64,000 nt of DNA, from contig JAJZVU010000008.1 in assembly GCA_021845505.1 (NCBI GenBank), positions 41,291 through 105,290 on the forward strand, read 5' to 3'. Below the pieces are notes generated by a model, which had not been told where the DNA came from, did no database searches, and saw only the letters and a program-made list of their open reading frames with translations. The position numbers and the translations under genes were made by a program. This document shows positions 35,625 through 43,920 of this stretch, one piece after another; position 1 is the first letter of the stretch; each line of letters opens with the position of its first letter. This DNA comes from Pseudomonadota bacterium. Lineage in GTDB: Bacteria > Pseudomonadota > Gammaproteobacteria > Burkholderiales > Burkholderiaceae_C.

Positions 35625-37456
35625 CAGTGGTCGCCCTGCGACGGCTGGTCGCCCTGCTGGCTGTTGCGGCTGGACTCCGAGAGCTGGGAAAGCAGGTTGC
35701 CCTGGATGTTCAGGATCGCGTTGCCCTGGCTGGTCGACGCCGACGCAGGCGACAGCACCACCGAGCGGCTGCCCAGCACGTAGTAGGCGCTGCCGGTGAT
35801 CGCGGTGCCCGCGGTGGTGGCCGAGTTGGTGGTGATGGTGGGCGGGGTCAGCGTCACGTTGTCGGCCTGCATCACGTAGGGCGCCGCAGTCGGCGTCGTG
35901 GCCTCGCTCCACACCACCGTGCCGCTGGGCTGGCCGGCCTGGCCCAGGCTCGCGCCCTGCATGTTGAACACCCAGCCGTCGTGGTCCTCGTTGAACTGGT
36001 TGTAGGTCGAAGCCGCGGTGACCATGGTCCACGAGGTCGACGCGCTGCCCGCCGTCGGAGCCACGCATTCGGCCAGCGAGCCGAGCGCATCGTCGGAGTG
36101 CGTGCCCTGCGGGAAGACCGTGTTGAGGTCGAAGCGCAGCGCGAGCTGGCCGGTGGCGCAGCCCTTGATCCCGCTGTCTTCCGAACCCATTCCGGTGGGC
36201 GCTCCGGAGGCTGTCCAGTAGGCGTTCCAGCTCGGCGCGGCCGCGGCGCCGCCGGCAGCCACCGGCACCAGGTCGGCGTTGAACAGGGTCAGCGCCTGGT
36301 TGGCCGTGTTGATCCCGCCGCCTTGCACGCCGTAGGCCTGCTGGCCGCTGCTCAGCGCGGTGGGCAGCGAGCCGACCTTGGCGCGCAGCTGGTAGACATT
36401 GCCGTTGCCGTCCTTGACCTGCAGGCTCAGCAGGTTGCCGTACAGCGTGCCCGACACCTTGTTGTCCCCCGAGGTCACGTTGCCGGAGGCATCGACCTGG
36501 ATGGTGTCGTCGACGAACACCTCGGCCGGGTTGGCGGTGGAAGTGGTCGTGCCGCCGGGGGTGCTGCCGGCCACGGTGTTGATGGTCTGCAGCACCGTGG
36601 TCTCGGCGATCACCGACTGCAGCTGGTAGCTGCCCGGCACCACCGCCTGCACGTTGGCCTCGATCAGGTCGCCGAGATCGAGTTCGGGGGCGAAGCGCGA
36701 ATCGGCCAGGATGGCCATCTGCAACGCGGGCAGCGCCGAGCAGCTGCCGCCGAGGTACGCGGCGGCGGTCGCCAGCGTGGTCGACGCGGTGTTGGTCGAG
36801 CTGAGCTTGGCGTTCTGCGCGATCTGCAGCGCCAGGTCGCTGGTCGAGCCGATCGGTTGGGCGGGGGTGCACAGGTTGTCGCCGACCGCCTTCACCGCGG
36901 CCGCGATGGCCAGGATGTCGTTGCGGTAGGTCGACAGGGTCAGCGCGTAGGCGGCCGGGGTCAGCGCGGCGAAGCTGTTGTTGTTGGTCGCCGCGTACAC
37001 CGCCAGCGCCGCGGTGGTCACCGGGCTGATGTCCAGGTCGGGCAGGTTGGAGGTGGTCAGCGCGCCCACCGCCGCCAGCGCGTCGGACTGCCCGAGGTAG
37101 CTGGCCAGTTCCAGTGGGGTCGTGCCGGCGCCCGCCGGGGCCGCGGCGTTGGCGAAGATCGGCACCCCGGTGCCGCTGGGCAGGTTCACCGTGACCGTGA
37201 AGCCGCCCTGGGAGTTGGCGGTGATGTTGCCGATCGACTGGCCGCCGTCGGCCAGCGGGGCACCGGCGGTGAAGGTGATGATGGCGCCGGCGATCGGGGC
37301 GTCGATCGCGGCGCCGCTGAACGAGGCCGGCGTGGCGCTCGACACCGGGCCGCCGCCTCCTCCGCCGCCGCAGCCGGCCAGCGCGAGGGCGACCGCTGCC
37401 GCGGCCGGAAGCAGGGCAAAACGCAGGCGAAGGGGATGAGATCGGTGTTGCATCAT
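35624..37456 (-). CDS. Large Gly-rich surface or outer-membrane lipoprotein of unknown function
   Basis: I do not recognise a named family. The 610-residue product starts with a lipoprotein signal ending LALAGC, followed by a run of seven glycines as a flexible tether. After the tether comes a beta-rich segment (GAAIDAPIAGAIITFTAGA) resembling carboxypeptidase-regulatory or Ig-like domains. A helical middle follows (about 130-290), then a Ser/Thr/Asn/Gly-rich C-terminal half. The start at 37456 (second ATG at 37453) follows GGGAG. It is co-transcribed with the EAL gene and reads from a divergent promoter. Confidence 0.8.
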   Translation of the reverse strand: MMQHRSHPLRLRFALLPAAAAVALALAGCGGGGGGGPVSSATPASFSGAAIDAPIAGAIITFTAGAPLADGGQSIGNITANSQGGFTVTVNLPSGTGVPIFANAAAPAGAGTTPLELASYLGQSDALAAVGALTTSNLPDLDISPVTTAALAVYAATNNNSFAALTPAAYALTLSTYRNDILAIAAAVKAVGDNLCTPAQPIGSTSDLALQIAQNAKLSSTNTASTTLATAAAYLGGSCSALPALQMAILADSRFAPELDLGDLIEANVQAVVPGSYQLQSVIAETTVLQTINTVAGSTPGGTTTSTANPAEVFVDDTIQVDASGNVTSGDNKVSGTLYGNLLSLQVKDGNGNVYQLRAKVGSLPTALSSGQQAYGVQGGGINTANQALTLFNADLVPVAAGGAAAAPSWNAYWTASGAPTGMGSEDSGIKGCATGQLALRFDLNTVFPQGTHSDDALGSLAECVAPTAGSASTSWTMVTAASTYNQFNEDHDGWVFNMQGASLGQAGQPSGTVVWSEATTPTAAPYVMQADNVTLTPPTITTNSATTAGTAITGSAYYVLGSRSVVLSPASASTSQGNAILNIQGNLLSQLSESSRNSQQGDQPSQGDH

Positions 37457-37529
37457 GGACTCCCTGGGATCGGTGGAGGGCAACGGCGCGCCGCTCGGCT
37501 GCGCTGTTCGGGGGTGTTGCCTGGCTGCC

Positions 37530-37575
37530 ATCATAGATGGGAAAACTTCCCAGTCAATACCTTTGCTGTTACAGT
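37530..37575 (-). promoter_or_regulatory. Divergent promoter with a palindrome in the -35/-10 spacer
   Basis: On the minus strand TTGACT (37557-37552) and TATGAT (37535-37530) are 16 bp apart and serve the lipoprotein-EAL operon. A perfect inverted repeat TGGGAA-AAC-TTCCCA (37538-37552) fills the spacer. On the plus strand TACAGT (37570-37575) could be the -10 of the DUF6502 operon, with the palindrome lying over its -35 position. A dimeric regulator bound here could control both units. The regulator is not identified. Confidence 0.6.
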
Positions 37576-37615
37576 ACCCCTGCCCGATCGCCGAACGCCC
37601 ACGCCCCACCCGACC

Positions 37616-38554
37616 ATGGCGCGCCCCGCCACACCGTTGTCACCGAAGCCGAGCCCGGCACGGGCCGCGGCCGCCTCGGGCGATGTGCTGCAGGCGTGGT
37701 CGCGGGTGCAGGCGCCGCTGTGCCGGCTGCTGCTCGACGCCGGAATCGACTATCCCCGGGCCAGCGCCGAGCTGCGGCGGATCTTCCTGCAGCAGGCGCA
37801 CGACCAGATGGTGCGCAGCGGCGCTGCCGACACCGATTCGACGCTCAGCCTGCTCTCGGGAGTGCACCGCAAGGAAGTGCGGCAGTGGCGCGCGCAGGCG
37901 CGGCGAGCCGACGGCCAGGCCGCGATTCCTGTCAGCTCGCAGGTGTACGCCCGCTGGAGCGCGCTGCCCGGCTACCGCGATCGCAGGCGCCGCCCCAAGG
38001 CGCTGCGGCGGCTGGGCCCGGCGCCGTCCTTCGAGGCGCTGGCGCGCGAAGTGACCCAGGACATCCACCCGTTCAGCGTGCTGCAGGAAATGGCCCGCCT
38101 GGGGCTGGTCGAGCTCAGCCTGCGCAAGGGGGTCGAATACGTGGTGCCCAGGCACGACGGCTACATTCCCCACGGCGACCTGAAGCAACTCATCGAACTG
38201 TTCGGAATGAACCTGGCCGACCACGCCGCGGCTGCGGTGGCCAACCTGGGACCCGATTCCCCCAGGCTGGAGCAAAGCGTGTTCGCCGACGGACTCAGCC
38301 AGGCCTCGATGGCCCGGCTGGCCGACCTGGCGCGCGAACTGTGGGCGCAAAGCCGCGACCGCATGGTCGCCGAGGCCCTACGATGCCTGGAAAGCGACCG
38401 CGCCGACCGCGCGGCCCATGGCCGCATGCGCTTCGGCGCCTACTACTGGAACGACCCGGATGCCCGCGCGCCCGCGCCGCCCCGGCGGCGGCCGAAGGCA
38501 GCCGCCCGCGACGCAGGCAAAAGCCCATCACGCCCATCGAAGGAACGGTTGTGA
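37616..38554 (+). CDS. DUF6502-like protein
   Basis: The 312-residue cytoplasmic protein resembles the DUF6502 family: CRLLLDAGIDYPRASAELRRIFLQQA, then DSTLSLLSGVHRKEVRQWRAQ, both looking like helical or HTH-type segments, and a C-terminal helical part with an Arg/Pro/Ala-rich tail. The function of the family is unknown to me; its N-terminal half could bind DNA. The ATG at 37616 follows a putative TACAGT -10. The next gene starts on the last bases of this one (TTGTGA overlap), so the two are translationally coupled. Confidence 0.8.
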   Translation: MARPATPLSPKPSPARAAAASGDVLQAWSRVQAPLCRLLLDAGIDYPRASAELRRIFLQQAHDQMVRSGAADTDSTLSLLSGVHRKEVRQWRAQARRADGQAAIPVSSQVYARWSALPGYRDRRRRPKALRRLGPAPSFEALAREVTQDIHPFSVLQEMARLGLVELSLRKGVEYVVPRHDGYIPHGDLKQLIELFGMNLADHAAAAVANLGPDSPRLEQSVFADGLSQASMARLADLARELWAQSRDRMVAEALRCLESDRADRAAHGRMRFGAYYWNDPDARAPAPPRRRPKAAARDAGKSPSRPSKERL

Positions 38555-40245
38555 GCAAAGCCCTTGTGAACAGCGCCTTGCGCGCGGTCCTGCTGGCGGC
38601 CGCGGCGGGCCTGGCCTTGTCCCTCGGCTCCTGCGGGGGCGGCGCCGCGGTCGCGCTGGTCGGTGGCGGAGTCGGCACCGGCGGCACCGGTATGACCTTC
38701 GGCACGGTGATCGGCCTGGGCAGCGTGATCGTCGACGGCACCACCTACAGCAGTTCCACGCCCAGCTACTACACCGCCTCCGGCAGCGCCGATGCGGTGC
38801 CGACGACCTCGCAGTCGCTGGAGCTCGGAGCGCGCGTCGACCTGACGCAGATCGACTCGTCCAACCAGCCGCAGACGCTGCTGATCCAACCGGAGGTCAA
38901 CGGGCCGGTGAGTGCGGTCGACGTGAACAACGGCGCGCTGACGGTCGACGGCGAGCGCGTGCTGGTCAACACCGACCCGGCCAAGGGACCGGTGACCTTC
39001 TACTCGGGCTTCACCGGACTGTCGGGAAGCACCCCGGTGTCGGTGGGCACCATGGCCGAGGTGCACGGCGCCTACGGCGAGGACGGCAGCGGGCCGTACA
39101 TCTGGGCCACGCTGATCGAGCAGCTGCCGTCGACCACCACGCTGACGCGGCTGACCGGGGTGGTCTCCAACCTGGGCGCGAATGCCTTCGACGTCGGCAC
39201 CGCCACGGTGCCGCTGGCCGGCACCACCATCCAGCCCGCCGGAACGACCCTGGCCGACGGCGACCTGGTGTACGCGGCCGACAACGCCGGCACCTGGACC
39301 GTGACGGTGCACGGCCTGGGCACGACGACCGCGGCGGTGCAGGTCGCCGGCGTGGTGTATTCGCGCAGCGCCAACGGCTTCATGCTGTCGGGAATTCCGG
39401 TCGACACGACGGCGATGACCGCGGTGCCGGCGCTGGTCCAGGGCGAATACGCGGTGGTCAGCGGAGTGGGCGACGGCCACGGCACGCTGGTCGCCCACCA
39501 GATCACCGTCTACTCGGCGTCCAGCCCGGCCGTGGTCGAGCTGCACGGAACCATCACCGGCTTCGTCGGCACCGGCAACTTCCAGGTGCGCGGGGTTCCG
39601 GTCGACGCGTCGGTGTTCTGCGGCAACCCGGCGAACACCGCGACCTGCGGGTTGCTCGGCAACGGGGCCTATGTCGACGTCACCGGCCCGACGACCCAGG
39701 CCCAGGTCACCGCATCGCCCGGCAACGTGATCTCCGCCAGCAGCGTGCAGGTGCGCTCCTCGGTGCCCAGCGGCGAGACGGTCGACATGGAGGGGACGGT
39801 GCAAGGCAGCCCCGTCAACGGCCAGTTCGTCCTGAACTGGCAGACCGACCAGGCCAACCCGACCCAGGTGAATGTCACCATCGCCGCCAACGCGGCCTAC
39901 TCCAACGGCGGCGCGAGCAACCTCGTCGCCAACGCGCCGGTGGAAATCGAAGGCGTCTACCAGGGTGGCAGCGTGACCGCCTACACCATCAACTTCCTGC
40001 CGTCGGGCTCGGGCAGCGGCCAGACGCAGGACGTCTCGGGCCGGGTGTACGACTGGAGCCAGGGCAGCAACCTGACCACCACGCAAGGCGTCGCGACAAC
40101 AGTCTCGACCTTCATGCTGTCGGGCAACACCCTGACCATCCCGGTGGGCACGACCATCCCGGCCGGCTTCGGCGACGGGGTCAAGGTCGAGGTAACCTTC
40201 GACCCCACCACCGGGAACGTGCAGACGATCTCGCTGGACAACTGA
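38551..40245 (+). CDS. DUF5666-type repeat lipoprotein
   Basis: The 564-residue product has a signal with lipobox LSLGSC followed by glycines. It then carries about six or seven repeats of a ~70-residue small beta-barrel unit with the pattern GxVxxxxxNGFxLxGIPVDxxxx (for example VAGVVYSRSANGFMLSGIPV, LHGTITGFVGTGNFQVRGVPV). This fits DUF5666 proteins, which are exported and of unknown role. The GTG at 38551 overlaps the DUF6502 stop and has AAGGA upstream. A downstream methyltransferase gene follows within 12 bp. Confidence 0.85.
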   Translation: MSKALVNSALRAVLLAAAAGLALSLGSCGGGAAVALVGGGVGTGGTGMTFGTVIGLGSVIVDGTTYSSSTPSYYTASGSADAVPTTSQSLELGARVDLTQIDSSNQPQTLLIQPEVNGPVSAVDVNNGALTVDGERVLVNTDPAKGPVTFYSGFTGLSGSTPVSVGTMAEVHGAYGEDGSGPYIWATLIEQLPSTTTLTRLTGVVSNLGANAFDVGTATVPLAGTTIQPAGTTLADGDLVYAADNAGTWTVTVHGLGTTTAAVQVAGVVYSRSANGFMLSGIPVDTTAMTAVPALVQGEYAVVSGVGDGHGTLVAHQITVYSASSPAVVELHGTITGFVGTGNFQVRGVPVDASVFCGNPANTATCGLLGNGAYVDVTGPTTQAQVTASPGNVISASSVQVRSSVPSGETVDMEGTVQGSPVNGQFVLNWQTDQANPTQVNVTIAANAAYSNGGASNLVANAPVEIEGVYQGGSVTAYTINFLPSGSGSGQTQDVSGRVYDWSQGSNLTTTQGVATTVSTFMLSGNTLTIPVGTTIPAGFGDGVKVEVTFDPTTGNVQTISLDN

Positions 40246-40256
40246 TTGACCGCACG

Positions 40257-41186
40257 ATGAACCAGCGCCTGCCGGACGACATGGCCGACGATCCCTGGGC
40301 CGACTGGCTGCTCGACTCGCGCAGCGCCGGCGACCCGCAGTACGAGTTGCGCATCCAGGCGCGGGTCGCGCAGTTCGTCGAGCGCGCGCTGCAGCCGCTG
40401 CTGCTGCACCAGGGAGCCAGCCTGCTGGACTTCGGCTGCGGCGACGGCGCGCTGGGCCTGCGCGCGCTGCAGCGCTGGCCGGCGGTGCAGGTCGTGTTCG
40501 CCGACACCTCGGCCGAATTGCTGCGGCGCGCCAGCGAGCGCGCGCAGGCCGCCGGGATGTACCCGCGTTGCCGCTTCGTGCTGCTCGACGGCAGCGGCCT
40601 GGCCGGCGTGGCCGACCAGAGCCTGGACGCGGTGGCGACGCGCGCTGCGCTGGCCTATGTGCCCGACAAGCCGCTGGCGCTGGCCGAATTCCATCGCGTG
40701 CTGCGCCCGGGCTCGACGCTGTCGCTGGCCGAGCCGGTGTTCCGCGACGAGGCGCTGGCGTCGTGCGCCGAGCGCAGCGCGCTGGATGCGGCCGGCGATG
40801 GCGGCGATGGCGGCGAGGCGGCGCGGCTGCTCGGCCTGCTGCACCGATGGCGCGCCCGCCAGTTCCCCGATACCCCGGAGGAACTGGCCGCGTGCAGCCA
40901 CTGCAATTTTTCCGAGCGCGACCTGTACGCCTGGGCGCTGGCCGCCGGCTTCGCCCACGCGCACCTGGAGTTGCACATCGACTGCGGGCCCAGCCTGGCG
41001 CCCGACTGGGACAGTTTCGCCCGCCATACCCCGCACCCCTTCGCGACCAGCCTGCGCGACGTGCTCGACTGGGAATGCACCCCGCAGGAAGCCGAGCTGC
41101 TCGAAGGCCTGCTGCGCCGGACCTGGGAGCAGGGCCAGATGAACGCGGTCGAGCGCATGGCCTACCTGGTCGCGCGCAGGCCCTGA
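40257..41186 (+). CDS. Class I SAM-dependent methyltransferase
   Basis: The 309-residue protein has the SAM-binding motif I LLDFGCGDGALGL (about 59-71), an acidic motif II region (VVFADTSAELL), and the post-motif LDAVATRAALAYVPDKPLALAEFHRVLRPGSTLSLAEP typical of methyltransf_11/25 enzymes. The C-terminal ~110 residues are less conserved and may determine the substrate. It is the third gene of the DUF6502-DUF5666 unit. The substrate is not predictable; a small molecule or quinone-like lipid is possible. Confidence 0.88.
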   Translation: MNQRLPDDMADDPWADWLLDSRSAGDPQYELRIQARVAQFVERALQPLLLHQGASLLDFGCGDGALGLRALQRWPAVQVVFADTSAELLRRASERAQAAGMYPRCRFVLLDGSGLAGVADQSLDAVATRAALAYVPDKPLALAEFHRVLRPGSTLSLAEPVFRDEALASCAERSALDAAGDGGDGGEAARLLGLLHRWRARQFPDTPEELAACSHCNFSERDLYAWALAAGFAHAHLELHIDCGPSLAPDWDSFARHTPHPFATSLRDVLDWECTPQEAELLEGLLRRTWEQGQMNAVERMAYLVARRP

Positions 41187-41201
41187 TGCTCCGACACCCG
41201 G

Positions 41202-41257
41202 ACTAAGTCGAGCCTAAGTCGAGGCGACTAGGCTGGGGTTCCCTGCAACGGAACCCC
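41202..41257 (+). promoter_or_regulatory. Response-regulator-type direct repeats and hairpin before the RND operon
   Basis: Two direct repeats ACTAAGTCGAG and CCTAAGTCGAG (41202-41223) are spaced exactly 11 bp apart, the layout bound by OmpR/PhoB-type regulators. A -10-like TAGGCT (41229-41234) follows. A perfect 8-bp inverted repeat GGGGTTCC-N7-GGAACCCC (41235-41257) lies directly before the start codon and includes the probable Shine-Dalgarno GGAA. The likely binder is the response regulator encoded at 47023-47715. Confidence 0.6.
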
Positions 41258-41260
41258 GAC

Positions 41261-42778
41261 ATGACCGCTGCCCCCGAAGCGCCGCGCCGGCGCGCGACGC
41301 AGCCCCTGCTCGCGCGCTTCGTGCTGCGCGCCCGCGAACAGCGCCTGCGCGCCAGGCGGCTGAGCAGCGCGGCCAGCCTGGCCGCGCTGCTGCTGGCGCT
41401 CGGCGGCTGCGCCGGCTACGCGCCGCGCCCGCTGGCGCGCGGCGCCGATTCGGCGCACGCGCTGGCGCAACTGCAGGTCGATCCGCGCAGCATCCCGCTG
41501 CCGCGGCTGGCGAGCCAGTCGATCGACCCGCGGCGTCCGCTGGACATGGCCGAGGTGGCCGCGCTGGCGGTGCTCAACAACCCGCGGCTGCGCGTCGAGC
41601 GCGATCGCCTCGGCGTGGCGCACGCCCAGGCCTTCGCCGCCGGCCTGCTGCCCGATCCGCGCTTGGCGACCTCGCGCGACTACCCGGGAAACAGCGCCGG
41701 CGCGACCAGCACGGCCTTCAGCTACGGGCTGGATTTCGACCTCGGCAGCCTGCTCACCCGCCCGGCCGCGCAGGCCGCAGCGCGCGCCCATGTGCACAGC
41801 GTCGACCTGCAGCTGCTGTGGCAGGAGTGGCAGACGGCCTCGCAGGCCCAGCTGCTCTACACCCGGCTGGTCGGGCTGCGCCGGCAGCAGCGACTGTTGC
41901 GCGCGGAGCTGGCGCTGGCGCGACTGCAGCTCGAGCGCAGCCGCGCCGCGGCGGCCGCCGGCAACCTGCCGCGCACCGACGCCGACGCCCGTCTGGTGGC
42001 CGTGCAGGCGATCGAGCAGCGCATCGCGAGCGGGCAGCGCAGCGGCCTGGCCTGGCAGTCGCAGCTGCACGCCCTGCTCGGCCTCGACGCCGCGGTGCCG
42101 CTGCGACTGGGCCGGCTGCCGCGCCTTCCGGTGCACGCCGCGCGCCAGGCGCGCGCCGCGCTGGCGCGGCTGGCCGACATCCGGCCCGACCTGCGCGCGC
42201 TGCGCGCCGGCTACGCGAGCCAGCAACAGGCGCTGCGTGAAGCCGTGCTGGCGCAGTTCCCGTCGATCAGCGTGGGCTTCACCCGCGCCCGCGACACCAC
42301 GGACGTCAACACCATCGGCTTCGGCGTCAGTTTCAACCTGCCGCTGTTCAACGGCGCCCGCGGGCGCATCGCCGTGCAGCGAGCGACCCGCCGCGAGCTG
42401 TACGACGCCTACCAGGTGCGGCTCGACCAGGCACACGCGGAAGTCGACCAGGCGCTGCGCGAGCTGGCGCTGCTGCGCCGCCGGCGGCTGCAGCTGCGTG
42501 CCGGCCTGCCGGCGCTGCGCGCCGCCTCGCGCGACGCCCGCGGCGCGCTGCGCCGCGGCGACATCACGCTGCCGCAGGCGCTGGCGCAGCGCCAGGCGCT
42601 GCTGGAGCAGCGCCTGGCCTTGCAGCGAGTCGAGGAGCAGCGAGTCGAGCAGGCCGTGACCCTCGACCTGCTCACCGGCTCGGGCCTGTACGACCCGGCG
42701 CCGTCGACTGCCGCAGCGAAGCCGGCGCGGCGCGACGGCGTGCCTGCCCGATCCACCGCATCGCCGTCCCGATCATGA
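41261..42778 (+). CDS. TolC-family outer-membrane efflux lipoprotein
   Basis: The 505-residue protein is the outer-membrane channel of the tripartite pump that follows. It has an unusually long basic n-region and then a hydrophobic segment with lipobox LALGGC (C50). The paired alpha-hairpin domains typical of TolC/CusC follow (AALAVLNNPRLRVERDRLGVAHAQ, IRPDLRALRAGYASQQQALREA, VGFTRARD, LPLFNGARGRIAVQRATR). The start at 41261 has GGAA 7 nt upstream inside a hairpin. Its stop overlaps the adaptor gene by 4 bp. Confidence 0.9.
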   Translation: MTAAPEAPRRRATQPLLARFVLRAREQRLRARRLSSAASLAALLLALGGCAGYAPRPLARGADSAHALAQLQVDPRSIPLPRLASQSIDPRRPLDMAEVAALAVLNNPRLRVERDRLGVAHAQAFAAGLLPDPRLATSRDYPGNSAGATSTAFSYGLDFDLGSLLTRPAAQAAARAHVHSVDLQLLWQEWQTASQAQLLYTRLVGLRRQQRLLRAELALARLQLERSRAAAAAGNLPRTDADARLVAVQAIEQRIASGQRSGLAWQSQLHALLGLDAAVPLRLGRLPRLPVHAARQARAALARLADIRPDLRALRAGYASQQQALREAVLAQFPSISVGFTRARDTTDVNTIGFGVSFNLPLFNGARGRIAVQRATRRELYDAYQVRLDQAHAEVDQALRELALLRRRRLQLRAGLPALRAASRDARGALRRGDITLPQALAQRQALLEQRLALQRVEEQRVEQAVTLDLLTGSGLYDPAPSTAAAKPARRDGVPARSTASPSRS

Positions 42779-43920
42779 CCCTTCGTTCGACGCCCCGGCT
42801 GCGCCCCCTGCTGCGGCAGCCACCTCGTGGTGGCCGTGGTGGCCGCGCGCGCGCGGCCGCCTGGCTGCTGCCCCTGGCCCTCGCGCTGGCGCCCGCGCCG
42901 CCGGCCGCGCGGGCGGCGCAGGCCGAGCCGACGGTCTCGGCGCTGGTGCGCGTGCAGGCGCTGCGCCAGGGAGAACTCACGCGCAGTGTCGACGCCGTGG
43001 GCAGCGTGCACACCGCCAGCGGGCGCACGCTGCAGATCAGCCTGGCGCGCGCGGTGGTCGTGCGCCGGGTGTGGGTGCGCGCCGGGCAGGCGGTGCGGCG
43101 CGGCCAGGCGCTGATCGAGGTCGCCGGGTCGGCCGCCGACCGCGCCGCCTACCTGCACGCCCGCGATGCCTTGCGCTACGCCCGCGCGGACCTGCTCCGG
43201 CTGCGCTCGCTGGCGCGCCAGCAGCTGGCCACCGGCGCGCAGCTCGACGCCGCGCGCAAGGCCGTCGGCGATGCCGCCGCGGCGCTGGCCGCAGCGCGCG
43301 CCCAGGGCCTGGGAACTCCCGTGCAGACCCTCGACGCCCCGTTCGACGGGGTGGTCGACACCGTGCCGGCGGCTCCGGGCACGCGGCTCGCCGCGGGCGC
43401 GGTCGCGCTGACCCTGGCACCCAGCGCCGGGTTGCAGGCGGTGGTCGGCATCGATCCGCGCCAGGCCGCGCAGCTGCGCCCGGGCGCCAGCGTGGAACTG
43501 CACGCGGTGTTCGACCCGCGGCTGCGCGCCCGCGCCACGCTGCTGGCGGTCGCGGCGCGGGTCGACCCCGCCACCGGGCGGGTCGACGCCGAGCTGGCGC
43601 TGCCGGCGTCGGCGCGATGGCCGATCCCCGGACTCGCGGTGCAGGCCCGGCTGCCGCTGCGCACCTGGCACGGCTGGGTGGTGCCGCGCCGGGCCGTGCT
43701 GCGCGACGCCTCCGGCCAGGCCTACGTGTTCCAGGACGACCGCGGGCGAGCGCGCCGCGTCGACGTGGCCATCGAGGCCGAACAGGGCGAGCGCAGCGTG
43801 ATCACCGGGTCGCTGCGACCGGCGCTGCCGCTGGTCGTGCTGGGCAACTACGAGCTGCACGACGGCATGGCGCTGCGCACGCGGGACGCGGCTGCACGCG
43901 CAGCCGGCCAGCCGCGATGA
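42775..43920 (+). CDS. RND efflux periplasmic adaptor (membrane fusion protein)
   Basis: The 381-residue protein has a signal sequence (Arg-rich, then a hydrophobic core to about residue 47). A split lipoyl domain follows (ASGRTLQISLARAVVVRRVWV and LDAPFDGVVDTVPAAPG), with a short alpha-hairpin between (ALRYARADLLRLRSLARQQL), a beta-barrel and a membrane-proximal domain. It links the RND pump to the TolC channel. It overlaps both neighbouring genes by 4 bp. Confidence 0.9.
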   Translation: MTLRSTPRLRPLLRQPPRGGRGGRARAAAWLLPLALALAPAPPAARAAQAEPTVSALVRVQALRQGELTRSVDAVGSVHTASGRTLQISLARAVVVRRVWVRAGQAVRRGQALIEVAGSAADRAAYLHARDALRYARADLLRLRSLARQQLATGAQLDAARKAVGDAAAALAAARAQGLGTPVQTLDAPFDGVVDTVPAAPGTRLAAGAVALTLAPSAGLQAVVGIDPRQAAQLRPGASVELHAVFDPRLRARATLLAVAARVDPATGRVDAELALPASARWPIPGLAVQARLPLRTWHGWVVPRRAVLRDASGQAYVFQDDRGRARRVDVAIEAEQGERSVITGSLRPALPLVVLGNYELHDGMALRTRDAAARAAGQPR

